A stretch of 64,000 bases of DNA from Hyphomicrobiales bacterium (GCA_027483795.1 JAIXTT010000014.1:16870-80869); one strand, 5' to 3'; positions 1 to 8,603 are shown, counted from the stretch's first letter. The notes: generated by a model not told the origin, from the letters alone. Program-made: numbers and translations.

Positions 1-620
1 TCGAGATCCTCGATCTCGACGACGATCTTCCCGCGATGCTCGAACAGGTCCGGTCGACCCGGCGCTCGCGTCTTCCCGTCAAGGACGGCGAGGCGGATGC
101 CGTCGTCGGCGTGATCTTCGTCAAGGATCTCGTCGCGGGACTGCTCGACGAGAAGAATTTCGACATCCGCGCCCTGGTCGCCGCCGCGCCGATCGTCACC
201 GACAACGCGCGTGCGCTCGACGTCGTCCGCGCGATCCGCTCTTCGACGGTCCACATGGCGCTCGTCTTCGACGAATACGGCCATTTCGAAGGGATCATCA
301 CCGCCAGCGACATTCTCGAAGCGATCACGGGCGTGTTCCGCGACGAGCATGACGAAGAGCCCGCCTTTGTCGCTCGTGCGGACGGCAGCTGGCTGGTGTC
401 GGGCTGGATGCCGATCGACGAGTTCGAGGACAAGATCGGCGCGCCCGTCGACCGACAGGCCGACTACGAGACCGTCGCGGGCCTCGTCCTGGACCGTTTG
501 AAGCGCCTCCCGGAAACGGGCGAGCGCTTCACCGTCGGCGCATGGAGCTATGAGGTCGTCGACATGGACGGCCGACGGATCGACAAGGTGCTCGTGACGC
601 GGCGGGCGGCCGAGGACTGA
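1..620 (+). CDS. HlyC/CorC-family CBS-domain protein, 3' part
   Basis: C-terminal part of a hemolysin C / CorC-type protein; the gene begins before the window and the reading frame is open from base 3. The visible part holds a CBS-pair region (the SRLPV and VHMALVFDEYGHFEGIIT stretches are typical) followed by the CorC_HlyC domain that ends such proteins (DGSWLVSGWMPIDEF, then a G-E-R-F region near the C-terminus). Family members are membrane-linked, implicated in Mg/Co transport or resistance, and the CBS pair is thought to bind adenosyl nucleotides. The membrane-spanning half, if present, is outside the window, so a short cytosolic CorC form cannot be excluded. Confidence 0.85.
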   Translation, partial: EILDLDDDLPAMLEQVRSTRRSRLPVKDGEADAVVGVIFVKDLVAGLLDEKNFDIRALVAAAPIVTDNARALDVVRAIRSSTVHMALVFDEYGHFEGIITASDILEAITGVFRDEHDEEPAFVARADGSWLVSGWMPIDEFEDKIGAPVDRQADYETVAGLVLDRLKRLPETGERFTVGAWSYEVVDMDGRRIDKVLVTRRAAED

Positions 621-665
621 CCGCCCGTCCGTCCCGCGAACGCCCGGCGGCGCGTCCCCGCGTCT

Positions 666-1829
666 TCAGATCCGGGCGAGCGCGCGCTCCAGATCCCTGC
701 GCAGGTCGCCCGCGTCCTCGATGCCGACCGAGAGGCGCACGAGCGCGTCGTCGATGCCCAGTTCGCGGCGGGCCTCGGCGGGCACCGAGGCATGGGTCAT
801 GATGGCCGGGTGTTCGATGAGGCTCTCCACGCCGCCGAGGCTTTCAGCGAGCGTGAACAACTCGCAGGCCTCGAGGAAGCGCCGCGCGCCGTCGAGATCG
901 GTCTTGAGGCGCGCGGTGATGATGCCGCCGTAGCCGTTCATCTGCTCCCGCGCGATGCGGTGCTGCGGATGGCTCGACAGGCCGGGATAGATCACGCTCG
1001 CCACCGCGGGATGCTTTTCGAGCATGGCGGCGATTTCGAGCCCGGACGCGCAATGCCGCTCCATGCGGAGATTGAGCGTCTTCAGGCCGCGCAACGCGAG
1101 GAAGCTGTCGAACGGCCCCGAGACCGCGCCGACGGCATTCTGCAGGAACGTCATCTTCTCGACGACCTCGGGCCGGTCGCCGACCACGGCGACGCCGCCG
1201 ATCATGTCGGAATGGCCGTTGAGATATTTCGTCGTGGAATGCACCACCATGTCGAAGCCGAAATCGAGCGGCTTCTGGACATAGGGGCTCGCGAAAGTGT
1301 TGTCGGCGACGAGCAGGATGCCGTGCCGGCGGCCGAACTCCGCCGCCCTGCGCATGTCGGTGATGCGCAGCATCGGATTGGTCGGCGTCTCGACCCAGAT
1401 GATGCGGGTCTCGGGCCGCCGAGCGGCCTCGAGCGCCGCGGGGTCCGTCATGTCGACGAAGCTCACGGCGAGACCCGTCGTCTTCGCCTTCACGCGTTCG
1501 AAGAGCCGCCGCGTGCCGCCGTAGAGATCGTCGGACGCGATGATGTGCGAACCCGCGTCGAGCATGTCGAGCACGGTGGAGATCGCCGCCAGCCCCGACG
1601 CGAAGGCGAAGGCCGCCGTGCCGTTTTCGAGATCGGCCATGCAGCGCTCGAAGGCCATCCGCGTCGGATTGTGCGTGCGCCCGTATTCATAGCCGAGATG
1701 CTCGCCGGGGCTCTTCTGCGCATAGGTCGAGGTCGCGTAGATCGGCACCATCACGGCGCCCGTCAGCGGGTCGTTCCGCTGGCCGCCGTGAACGCAGCGG
1801 GTGGCGAAGCTCTGGTCGTTGCGGCTCAT
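666..1829 (-). CDS. Cystathionine gamma-lyase/gamma-synthase-type PLP enzyme
   Basis: 387-residue PLP-dependent enzyme of the Cys/Met metabolism family. The N-terminus (FATRCVHGGQ) is family-typical, the PLP-binding lysine is in VVHSTTKYLNGHSD, and the C-terminal signature LGGVESLIEHPAIMTHAS is that of cystathionine gamma-synthases and lyases. The start ATG follows GGAG at suitable distance. It lies 27 bp downstream of a cystathionine beta-synthase-like gene on the same strand, so reverse transsulfuration (homocysteine to cystathionine to cysteine) with this enzyme as gamma-lyase is the best inference. Lyase, synthase and O-acylhomoserine sulfhydrylase activities cannot be told apart by eye. 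Confidence 0.9.
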   Translation of the reverse strand: MSRNDQSFATRCVHGGQRNDPLTGAVMVPIYATSTYAQKSPGEHLGYEYGRTHNPTRMAFERCMADLENGTAAFAFASGLAAISTVLDMLDAGSHIIASDDLYGGTRRLFERVKAKTTGLAVSFVDMTDPAALEAARRPETRIIWVETPTNPMLRITDMRRAAEFGRRHGILLVADNTFASPYVQKPLDFGFDMVVHSTTKYLNGHSDMIGGVAVVGDRPEVVEKMTFLQNAVGAVSGPFDSFLALRGLKTLNLRMERHCASGLEIAAMLEKHPAVASVIYPGLSSHPQHRIAREQMNGYGGIITARLKTDLDGARRFLEACELFTLAESLGGVESLIEHPAIMTHASVPAEARRELGIDDALVRLSVGIEDAGDLRRDLERALARI

Positions 1830-1856
1830 CTCGGTTCTCCGCGGGAGGGGGCGGCG

Positions 1857-2819
1857 TCAGAAACGCCAGCCCTGCGCCCGGATCCATTCGTCGTTGAAGA
1901 GTTTGGAGAAGTACTTCGCCCCGCTGTCGCAGACGAAGGTGACCACGCGCTTGGGCTCGTTCTGCTTGCGGCACCAGCGCATCGCCGCGGCGAGCAGCGT
2001 GCCCGACGAGGTTCCCGCGAGAATTCCGTCGCGCAGCAGAACCTCGCGGGCGGTGCGGAAGCTCTCCTCGTCGGAGATCGAAAAGGCTTCGTCCACCAGC
2101 GAGAGATCGCAGTTCGGCGGCACGAAGTCCTCGCCGATGCCTTCGACCTTCCAGCTCCCCGGCGTCGACGAGCGACCCGTATTGACGAGATCCGCGAGGA
2201 TCGAGCCGACCGGATCGGCGAGCACGATCTTCGTCTTCGGCGAATGCGCCCGCAGATAACGGCCGACGCCCGACAGCGTCCCGCCCGATCCCACGCCGCA
2301 GACGAAGGCGTCGAGGTCGCCATCCATCTGTTCGAGGATTTCCGGCCCCGTCGTCGCCTCATGCGCGGCCGGGTTCGCGGGATTGGCGAACTGGTCCATG
2401 TAGAGCGCGCCGGGGATCGTCGCCGCAAGGGCGACGGCCATGTCCTGATAATATTCCGGGTGGCCTTTCTCGACGTCCGAACGCGTCATGACGACTTCCG
2501 CGCCGACGGCGCGCAGATGCGCGATCTTCTCGTCGGACATCTTGTCGGGAACCACCAGGACCGTGCGGTAGCCCTTGCGCGCGGCGATCAGCGCCAAGGC
2601 CACGCCCGTATTGCCCGCCGTCGCTTCGACCACGGTCCCGCCCGGCTTCAGTCGGCCCTGCGCCTCCGCCGCCTCCATCATCGACCGCGCGGGCCGATCC
2701 TTGATCGAGCCGCTGGGATTGGAACTCTCCAGCTTGGCGAAAAGCCGGCAGGGGCCCGTGTCGAGCCCCGTGATTTCCACGAGCGGCGTGCGCCCGATCA
2801 TGTCGAGAACGGTGGTCAT
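1857..2819 (-). CDS. Cystathionine beta-synthase / cysteine synthase family protein
   Basis: 320-residue fold-type II PLP enzyme. The PLP lysine lies in NPSGSIKDRPA, the phosphate-binding loop near GVGSGGT and the substrate loop in EATAGNTGVAL. The motif KVEGIGEDFVP is more like cystathionine beta-synthase than CysK. No C-terminal CBS pair is present, as in many bacterial forms. I place the start at the ATG at 2819, which has AAAGG about 7 nt upstream; an in-frame GTG at 2825 would add two residues. It is the first gene of an apparent two-gene operon with the gamma-lyase-type gene, making cysteine from homocysteine and serine. Confidence 0.88.
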   Translation of the reverse strand: MTTVLDMIGRTPLVEITGLDTGPCRLFAKLESSNPSGSIKDRPARSMMEAAEAQGRLKPGGTVVEATAGNTGVALALIAARKGYRTVLVVPDKMSDEKIAHLRAVGAEVVMTRSDVEKGHPEYYQDMAVALAATIPGALYMDQFANPANPAAHEATTGPEILEQMDGDLDAFVCGVGSGGTLSGVGRYLRAHSPKTKIVLADPVGSILADLVNTGRSSTPGSWKVEGIGEDFVPPNCDLSLVDEAFSISDEESFRTAREVLLRDGILAGTSSGTLLAAAMRWCRKQNEPKRVVTFVCDSGAKYFSKLFNDEWIRAQGWRF

Positions 2820-3050
2820 AAACACGCCTTTAGCCGTGTATTCCCGAAAAGGACATCCCGATTCGTCTTTTTGCGCCGCCGGACGCCCGCCCCGGACCGC
2901 GCCCTTCCGTCGCGCCCGCGCCGCGCTCTACCGAAGGACGCGACAAGGCCCGGCTACGCGGATGCACCGCAACGCCCTATGTACTTGCGCCGAAACCGGG
3001 CGACCCGCCGTTCCCGCGGACCGGACGCCCCGGAAGGAAGGACCGTCACG

Positions 3051-4640
3051 ATGCTCAATACCCCCCGTTCCCGCCGCGGCATGGTCACCTCGCCGCATCA
3101 TCTCGCGAGCGAAGCGGGTCTGCGCATCCTCCGCGAAGGCGGCAACGCGATCGAGGCCGTGATCGCCATGGCGGCGTCGCTGGCGGTCGTCTACCCGCAT
3201 ATGACGGCCATCGGCGGCGACGGATTCTGGCTCGTGTCGAAGGACGGCTCGGAGCCCACCGCGATCGACGCCTGCGGCGCGGCCGCCGCCGCCGCGACGC
3301 CCGAACTCTACGCGTCGAACGGGCTTTCGGCGATCCCGTGGCGCGGCCCCTTCGCCGCCAACACGGTCCCCGGCACCATCTCCGGCTGGGGCGAGGCGCA
3401 TCGCCTCTCGCAGGAGATCGGCGGGCGGCTTCCGCTCTCGCGCCTCGTCGAGGACGCCGTCTGGTCGGCCGAGAACGGCTTCGCGGCCACCGCGAGCCAG
3501 GAGCAGCTCACCCGGTCGAAGCTTCCCGAACTGAAGGACGCCCCGAATTTCGTCTCGACCTTCCTGATCGACGGCCGACCGCCGCGCGAGGGCGAGGTGA
3601 TGAAGCTCCCCGCGCTCGGCCGCACGCTCTCGCGCATCGGCGCGCAGGGAACGGAGGACTTCTATCGCGGCGCCCTCGCCCGCGACATCGCCGCCGATCT
3701 CGTCTCGGTCGGCTCGCCTCTGACCGGAGCGGACTTCTCCGCCCATCACGCGGCGCGCCGCGACGCCCTGAGCGTCGCCGTCCGCGGCGCTCGTCTATAC
3801 AACTTTCCCCCGCCCACGCAGGGCCTCGCCTCGCTGATGATCCTCGCGCTGTTCGACCGGCTCGGCGTGACCGAGGCGGAAGGCTTCGAGCATATCCACG
3901 GCCTCGTCGAAGCGACGAAGCAGGCCTTCCTCGTCCGCGACCGCGCGGTGGGCGACCCGGCGAGCATGACCGTCGATCCGCGCGACTTCCTGACGACCGC
4001 GGCGCTCGACGCGCTCGCCGGCCGGATCGACCGGAAGACCGCCCTGCCCTGGCCGCAGCCCGCGGAACCGGGCGACACGGTGTGGCTCGGCGCGATCGAC
4101 AAGGACGGCGTCGCCGTCAGCTTCATCCAATCGATCTTCTTCGAATTCGGCTCGGGCTGCGTCCTGCCGCAGACGGGCTTCGTGCTGCAGAACCGCGGCG
4201 CGAGCTTCCGGCTCGCGGGCGAGGGTCCGCGGCGTCTCGCGCCCGGGCGCAAGCCCTTCCACACGCTCAATCCCGCGCTCGCCCTCTTCGACGACGGACG
4301 TCGGATGGTCTACGGCACGATGGGCGGCGAGGGTCAGCCGCAGACGCAGTCGGCGATCTTCACGCGATACGCCATGTTCGGACAGGGACTGCAGGCCGCG
4401 GTCACCGCGCCGCGTTGGCTCCTCGGCAAGACCTGGGGCGAGAACAGCGTCACCCTCAAGCTCGAGAGCCGCTTCGATACCGCCCTCGTCGCCGCCCTGC
4501 GTGCGGCCGGGCACGACATCGAGTTGCTCGAAGACTTCACGGGCACGATGGGCCATGCGGGCGCGATCGTCATGCATCCCGGCCGCGTCTTCGAAGGCGC
4601 GACCGACCCCCGCAGCGACGGCGCGGCGGCGGGCTTCTGA
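3051..4640 (+). CDS. Gamma-glutamyltransferase-family Ntn hydrolase (possibly HpxW/oxamate amidohydrolase-like)
   Basis: 529-residue member of the gamma-glutamyltranspeptidase family. The start ATG is preceded by GGAAGGAAGGA; the open frame runs far upstream but is not coding there. The N-terminal MVTSPHHLASEAGLRILREGGNAIEA and the AIGGDGFWLV stretch are classic. The autoprocessing threonine is probably T343 in PGDTVWLGAIDKDG; canonical glutathione hydrolases have T-T-H/N here. The DTVW form followed by SFIQSIFFEFGSG is what I recall from the subgroup that includes oxamate amidohydrolase (HpxW). No signal peptide is visible, so it is probably cytosolic. Its neighbours do not reveal a substrate. 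Confidence 0.85.
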   Translation: MLNTPRSRRGMVTSPHHLASEAGLRILREGGNAIEAVIAMAASLAVVYPHMTAIGGDGFWLVSKDGSEPTAIDACGAAAAAATPELYASNGLSAIPWRGPFAANTVPGTISGWGEAHRLSQEIGGRLPLSRLVEDAVWSAENGFAATASQEQLTRSKLPELKDAPNFVSTFLIDGRPPREGEVMKLPALGRTLSRIGAQGTEDFYRGALARDIAADLVSVGSPLTGADFSAHHAARRDALSVAVRGARLYNFPPPTQGLASLMILALFDRLGVTEAEGFEHIHGLVEATKQAFLVRDRAVGDPASMTVDPRDFLTTAALDALAGRIDRKTALPWPQPAEPGDTVWLGAIDKDGVAVSFIQSIFFEFGSGCVLPQTGFVLQNRGASFRLAGEGPRRLAPGRKPFHTLNPALALFDDGRRMVYGTMGGEGQPQTQSAIFTRYAMFGQGLQAAVTAPRWLLGKTWGENSVTLKLESRFDTALVAALRAAGHDIELLEDFTGTMGHAGAIVMHPGRVFEGATDPRSDGAAAGF

Positions 4641-4663
4641 CGCGATCCCCGTCAGGCCCCAGC

Positions 4664-4700
4664 CCGTCATGCCCGCGCATGCGGGCATCCACGTCTTCGG
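4664..4700. repeat. REP-like palindrome
   Basis: One copy of a dispersed element with core CGTCATGCCCGC-loop-GCGGGCATCCACGTCTT. The 8-bp stem ATGCCCGC/GCGGGCAT encloses a GCAT loop. Several near-identical copies lie about 0.8-0.9 kb downstream. It sits in the gap between the gamma-glutamyltransferase gene and aroQ, which converge, so it may act as a bidirectional terminator or mRNA-end hairpin. Confidence 0.75.
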
Positions 4701-4719
4701 AAACGGTCGGCGTCGGGCC

Positions 4720-5166
4720 TCAGCCCTTGGCGTCGAGCAGATGCGCGACCCGGCGCAGCGAGAGCGCATAACCCTGCGTTCCGAAACCCGCGATCACGCC
4801 ATCCGCGCGCAGCGAGACGTATGAATGATGGCGGAAGCTCTCGCGCTTATGAACGTTCGAGATGTGGCACTCGATCACGATCCCGTCGAAGGCGTTGAGC
4901 GCGTCGAGGATCGCGATGGACGTATGCGTGAACGCGCCGGGATTGATCACGATCGCCGCCGCGGTCTCACGGGCCGCATGGATCCAATCGATCAGCTCAT
5001 ATTCGCGGTTCGACTGATCGAAGCGGAGTTCGAGCTTCAACTCCCCCGCCAGCGTACGGCAAGCCGCTTCCACGTCGGCGAGCGTCTCGCTGCCGTAGAT
5101 CTGTGGCTGGCGCTTGCCGAGCAGATTGAGGTTCGGACCGTTCAGGACATGGACGAGGCGGCTCAT
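4720..5166 (-). CDS. aroQ: 3-dehydroquinate dehydratase, type II
   Basis: 148-residue type II dehydroquinase catalysing dehydration of 3-dehydroquinate to 3-dehydroshikimate in the shikimate pathway (cytosolic dodecamer in the family). The N-terminal signature [17 protein letters not shown] is diagnostic, the base tyrosine is in the adjacent QIYG, and NPGAFTHTS and ECHISN are the conserved substrate-binding segments. Length is normal. A 29-codon ORF lies about 100 bp upstream on the same strand. The start has no strong Shine-Dalgarno but fits the family N-terminus exactly. Confidence 0.95.
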   Translation of the reverse strand: MSRLVHVLNGPNLNLLGKRQPQIYGSETLADVEAACRTLAGELKLELRFDQSNREYELIDWIHAARETAAAIVINPGAFTHTSIAILDALNAFDGIVIECHISNVHKRESFRHHSYVSLRADGVIAGFGTQGYALSLRRVAHLLDAKG

Positions 5167-5263
5167 GATCGCAGGTTCCCGGAGACGACGATGCGGGCGC
5201 TACCCTAGCGCGCTCGGCGATTCGTCGGGAACGCGCGGGAGCCGCTCGGACGGCGGACGCCGA

Positions 5264-5353
5264 TCAATTGGGGCGAAGCACCAGAGAAAAGATCAGAACC
5301 ATGGCGATCAGGTGCAGGATGATCGAACCTGCGAGCGTGAAATCCGTTTCCAT
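5264..5353 (-). CDS. 29-residue single-span membrane peptide, hypothetical
   Basis: Small ORF upstream of aroQ on the same strand, starting at an ATG with AGAGG five nt upstream. The peptide begins METDFTLAGS, continues as one hydrophobic stretch of about 17 residues (roughly I11 to L26 with a central His-Leu) and ends RPN. The arrangement of a polar N-terminus, one transmembrane helix and a basic tail is typical of genuine small membrane proteins. I do not recognise a family. Support is the good ribosome binding site and coherent topology; its small size keeps confidence moderate. Confidence 0.5.
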   Translation of the reverse strand: METDFTLAGSIILHLIAMVLIFSLVLRPN

Positions 5354-5423
5354 GACTGCCTCTGATTGATGTCGACGGATGCAAAGATAGCGCGGCGGCC
5401 GCGGGGTCAAGCCCGCCCCTCCC

Positions 5424-5513
5424 CGTCATGCCCGCGCCTGCGGGCATCCGCGTGTTGAACCCACCCCCGTTACCCCACCCCGTCATGCCCGCGCCTGCGG
5501 GCATCCACGTCTT
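5424..5513. repeat. Two tandem REP-like palindromes
   Basis: Two copies of the CGTCATGCCCGC-GCCT-GCGGGCATCC(A/G)CGT element, at about 5424-5453 and 5481-5513, in the same orientation and 57 bp apart. Each makes an 8-bp stem with a four-base loop. They occupy the spacer between the small ORF/aroQ transcription unit and recG. Confidence 0.8.
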
Positions 5514-5530
5514 GCCTTCGACGCCGCAAG

Positions 5531-5575
5531 AAAGACGTGGATCCCGGCTCTCCGCTGCGCTGCGGCCGGGATGAC
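5531..5575. repeat. REP-like element, inverted, long-loop variant
   Basis: Begins AAGACGTGGATCCCGGC and ends GCCGGGATGACG, i.e. the reverse-complement layout of the neighbouring units, with a longer loop rich in GCTGCGCTGC. The CCCGGC/GCCGGG arms pair. It belongs to the same dispersed family, but its stem sequence differs from that of the other copies. Confidence 0.65.
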
Positions 5576-5600
5576 GCCGAGGGGTGAACACAGGCACCCC

Positions 5601-5634
5601 CGTCATGCCCGCGCCTGCGGGCATCCGCGTCTTT
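5601..5634. repeat. REP-like palindrome
   Basis: Fourth member of the cluster, CGTCATGCCCGC-GCCT-GCGGGCATCCGCGTCTTT, in the same orientation as the copies at 5424 and 5481. It ends about 60 bp before the recG start. The whole 5354-5693 gap is otherwise without a convincing gene; translations through it give only repeat-derived MPAGAGMTG-type peptides. Confidence 0.75.
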
Positions 5635-5693
5635 CCGGGGCCGGCGTCTCCGCCTATAAGAAGACGTTCACGCTTTGGTCCGATCGAGTCGCG

Positions 5694-7796
5694 ATGCGCC
5701 CCCCCGTCCTGGATCCGCTCTTCGCCCCCGTCACGGCGATCCCCGGCATCGGGCCGAAACTGGCGTCGTCCTTCGACCGTCTGCTCGGCGACGGCAAACG
5801 ATCCGCGCGCGTTCTCGACGCCCTATTGCACCTGCCCTATGCCGCCGTCGATCGCCGCCGCCGCGCGGTGCTTTCGGAATCCGAACCCGGGGTCCTCACC
5901 ACCTTCGAGGTCCGCGTCGTCTCCCATCGCCCGGCCCCGCCCGGTCGGCGCGGCGCGCCTTATCGCGTTTTGTGCGAGGACGAGACGGGAGACGTCACGC
6001 TCGTCTTCTTCAACGGTTCGCGACCGAGGCTCGAATCCCTCCTGCCCGTGGGCGAGATCCGCTTCGTCTCGGGATCGATCGAGCTGTTCGACGGCCGGCG
6101 CCAAATCGTCCACCCGGATCGGGTGATGGACGCCGAGGCCTTCGCCAAATCGCCCATGGTCGAGCCCGTCTACGGTCGTACCGAGGGTCTGTCGCGGCGC
6201 ATGGTGCACAAGGCCGCCACGGGCGCGCTCGCCCGTCTCCCGGCTCTCGAGGAATGGAGCGATCCCGCCCTCGTCGCCCGCGAGCGCTGGCCGCGCTTCG
6301 GCGATGCGCTGCGCGTGCTGCACGAACCGGAGAGCCCCGAGGCGATCGGCGAAGACGGGCCCGCCCGCACGCGCCTCGCTTATGACGAACTTCTTGCGAG
6401 CCAGACGGCCCTGCTGCTCGTGCGCCGCCGGATGAAGCGTGAAAGCGGCACGCCGCGCATCGGCGACGGACGATATCGTCGTGCCATTCTTTCCGCCCTG
6501 CCCTTCACCCCGACCTCGGCGCAGGACAAGGCGGTGCAGGACATCGCCGCCGATCTCGCGAGACCCGAAAGAATGCTGCGTCTGCTGCAGGGCGACGTGG
6601 GATCCGGCAAGACGCTCGTCGCCCTGCTCGCCATGGCGACCGTGGCGGAAGCGGGATTTCAGGCCGCGCTGATGGCCCCCACGGAGATCCTGACCCGGCA
6701 GCATTTCGAGCGGCTCGAACCTTGGATCCGAGCGGCGGGTCTGCGCGCGGCCCTTCTGACGGGACGTGAAAAGGGAGCCGCGCGGCGCGACGTGCTCGAA
6801 GGCCTCGCCTCGGGCGCGATCGACATCGTGATCGGCACCCATGCGCTTTTTCAGGAGGACGTCGCCTTCGCGCGGCTGGGCCTCGCCGTCATCGACGAAC
6901 AGCATCGCTTCGGCGTGCATCAACGCCTCGCTTTGTCGCGCAAGGGCGAGGCGGTCGACGTGCTGGTGATGACCGCGACGCCGATCCCGCGCACGCTGGT
7001 GCTCACCTGTTTCGGCGACATGGACGTGTCCGTCCTGCGCGAGAAGCCCGCGGGCCGAAAGCCCGTCGACACCCGCGTGCTTCCTTTGGACCGTCTGGAA
7101 GACGTCGAGACCGCCGTCGGGCGCGCGATCGAATCCGGGCGACGCGTCTATTGGATCTGTCCCTTGGTGGAAGAATCCGAAGAGCTCGACGTCGCCGCGG
7201 CCGAAGAACGCTACGCCGCCCTGAAGGCGCGTTTCGGCGACGCGGTCGCCCTCGTCCACGGGAAGATGAAGGGTCGCGACAAGGACGAGGTCATGGCCCG
7301 CTTCGCGACCGGCGAAGTCTCCGTTCTGGTCGCCACCACGGTCGTCGAAGTCGGCGTGGACGTCCCCGAGGCGAGCGTCATGGTCATCGAACATGCCGAG
7401 CGTTTCGGCCTCGCCCAGCTTCATCAATTGCGCGGCCGCGTCGGCCGAGGAGCGGAGCGTTCGGTCTGCCTGCTGCTCTACAAGCCCGGATCAGGCGAGA
7501 TCGCCCGGAAAAGGCTCGAAACGATGCGCGACACCGAGGACGGTTTCGTGATCGCCGAGGAGGACCTGCGTCTGCGCGGCGAAGGCGACGTTCTCGGGAC
7601 GCGCCAGTCCGGGATGCCCGGTTTCCGCCTCGCTTCGCCCGCGCGCCAGGGCGAACTCCTCGCCATGGCGCGCAAGGACGCGGAACTGCTTCTCGACCGT
7701 GATCCGGATCTGGAAAGCCCGCGCGGCGAAGCCGTGCGGATCCTCCTCCACCTCTTCGAGCGCGGCGATGCGGTGCGTCTGCTGCGCGCCGGCTAG
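5694..7796 (+). CDS. recG: ATP-dependent DNA helicase RecG
   Basis: 700-residue RecG, which remodels stalled replication forks and Holliday junctions. The N-terminal wedge/OB region contains ITAIPGIGPK-like TAIPGIGPKLASSF; the helicase core shows Walker A GDVGSGKT, the DEQH box (VIDEQHRFGVHQR), MTATPIPRTL, and motif VI QLRGRVGRG followed by the RecG C-terminal DLRLRGEGDVLGTRQSG. I chose the ATG at 5694 because upstream codons run through REP repeats. The stop TAG lies inside the left copy of a 41-bp direct repeat; in the parental arrangement recG probably overlapped convergently with the DUF502 gene now 3 kb away. Confidence 0.95.
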   Translation: MRPPVLDPLFAPVTAIPGIGPKLASSFDRLLGDGKRSARVLDALLHLPYAAVDRRRRAVLSESEPGVLTTFEVRVVSHRPAPPGRRGAPYRVLCEDETGDVTLVFFNGSRPRLESLLPVGEIRFVSGSIELFDGRRQIVHPDRVMDAEAFAKSPMVEPVYGRTEGLSRRMVHKAATGALARLPALEEWSDPALVARERWPRFGDALRVLHEPESPEAIGEDGPARTRLAYDELLASQTALLLVRRRMKRESGTPRIGDGRYRRAILSALPFTPTSAQDKAVQDIAADLARPERMLRLLQGDVGSGKTLVALLAMATVAEAGFQAALMAPTEILTRQHFERLEPWIRAAGLRAALLTGREKGAARRDVLEGLASGAIDIVIGTHALFQEDVAFARLGLAVIDEQHRFGVHQRLALSRKGEAVDVLVMTATPIPRTLVLTCFGDMDVSVLREKPAGRKPVDTRVLPLDRLEDVETAVGRAIESGRRVYWICPLVEESEELDVAAAEERYAALKARFGDAVALVHGKMKGRDKDEVMARFATGEVSVLVATTVVEVGVDVPEASVMVIEHAERFGLAQLHQLRGRVGRGAERSVCLLLYKPGSGEIARKRLETMRDTEDGFVIAEEDLRLRGEGDVLGTRQSGMPGFRLASPARQGELLAMARKDAELLLDRDPDLESPRGEAVRILLHLFERGDAVRLLRAG

Positions 7797-7829
7797 GCGT
7801 CGGCCGGTTCCTTGACGGCCGGCCGCGCC
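7789..7829. repeat. 41-bp direct repeat, left copy (remnant of DUF502 3' end)
   Basis: Begins CCGGCTAGGCGTCGG and ends GGCCGCGCC; 38 of 41 bases match the copy at 10813-10853. On the minus strand it encodes RPAVKEPADA-stop, almost the same as the RPPVKEPADA-stop C-terminus of the DUF502 protein encoded at 10817-11554. It overlaps the last codons of recG, so it marks the left edge of an inserted cassette. Confidence 0.8.
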
Positions 7830-8054
7830 CCGCTTTCTCACCCCCGCGGCCTTTGCCACCGAACTCACCGCAGCGGTCGGTCTCGCAATGCCGCCCCCCG
7901 CCCGCGGGTCATCTCTTGCTCCCGGCACGCACATGTTTCATCGGGACTGAAAAGGTTTCTGATCGTCGTCGCTCGACCGTCCCGAGACGGTGCCTCCCTT
8001 CGGAAGGTCGCCTCCCACGCCGGCAAAGTCTCGGTGCTTTCGCGATCGGGAAAC

Positions 8055-8570
8055 ATGTATAAACTCTCGCTGAAAATGACGCCTTTCAAGAGTGCGAGAC
8101 AGATGACGACGGCCGGCGACTTCGCTCTTTTCGAAACTCTGATGAAGGGGTTCTACGACCGCAACGGTCTCGATTTTCACGGCGACGACATGGCCGCGGC
8201 GGAAATGGAAATCGGAGAGAAGCGGGTCCGCCTGTTCCCTGCCGAAACCGCGGAGGGACGGCTCGTCTGCGTGGTCGATTTCCCGACTGAGGAGGCGCGG
8301 GCGGCCCTGGCAAGCCCCGACGGACTGATGACCGCCCTTCAGATGAATGCGGATGCCCTGCTGGCGGAGGATTTTCGCTTCGCTCGGAACGGTGCCGGTG
8401 AACCGATCCTGTTTGCGAGCTTCGCCTTGGGATCGCTGACCCCGGATGACGTGCTCGCCATCGTGAAGGATGCCGTGGCGTCGGCCGATCTTCTTCTGCT
8501 CGTAGCCTCGCGCCCTTCGCAACCGGACGCCGGCCCTCGCGATACCCCCGGGCTGTTCCTCAGAGCCTGA
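8055..8570 (+). CDS. CesT-like (class I type III secretion) chaperone
   Basis: 171 residues from the ATG at 8055 (GGGA upstream), or 155 from the in-frame ATG at 8103, which is nearer the usual chaperone length. The protein is small and acidic with an alpha/beta pattern: an N-terminal helix (FETLMKGFYDRNGL), strands with an ME-IGEKRVRLFP segment, a central LMTALQMNADALLAEDFRFAR helix-strand, a strand ILFASFALGSL and a C-terminal helix TPDDVLAIVKDAVASADLL. This order matches the CesT/SycE fold. It sits 33 bp upstream of a large putative secreted protein, the standard chaperone-effector layout. No secretion machinery is in the window. The family call is by pattern, not by search. Confidence 0.6.
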   Translation: MYKLSLKMTPFKSARQMTTAGDFALFETLMKGFYDRNGLDFHGDDMAAAEMEIGEKRVRLFPAETAEGRLVCVVDFPTEEARAALASPDGLMTALQMNADALLAEDFRFARNGAGEPILFASFALGSLTPDDVLAIVKDAVASADLLLLVASRPSQPDAGPRDTPGLFLRA

Positions 8571-8603
8571 AGGCGGCAACGGCTTATCTTCGGAGAGAGA
8601 ACC

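Noticed and set aside
792..3050. Very long open frame running into the gamma-glutamyltransferase gene from upstream
   Set aside because: It is antisense to two clear PLP-enzyme genes; the family N-terminus and ribosome site place the true start at 3051.
5205..5624. 139-codon minus-strand frame upstream of recG
   Set aside because: Its peptide is made of REP-derived MPAGAGMTG repeats and has no other coding character.
7976..7991. Small hairpin ACCGTC/GACGGT upstream of the chaperone gene as a regulatory site
   Set aside because: A six-base stem is expected by chance in GC-rich DNA, and no known type III promoter box was found beside it.
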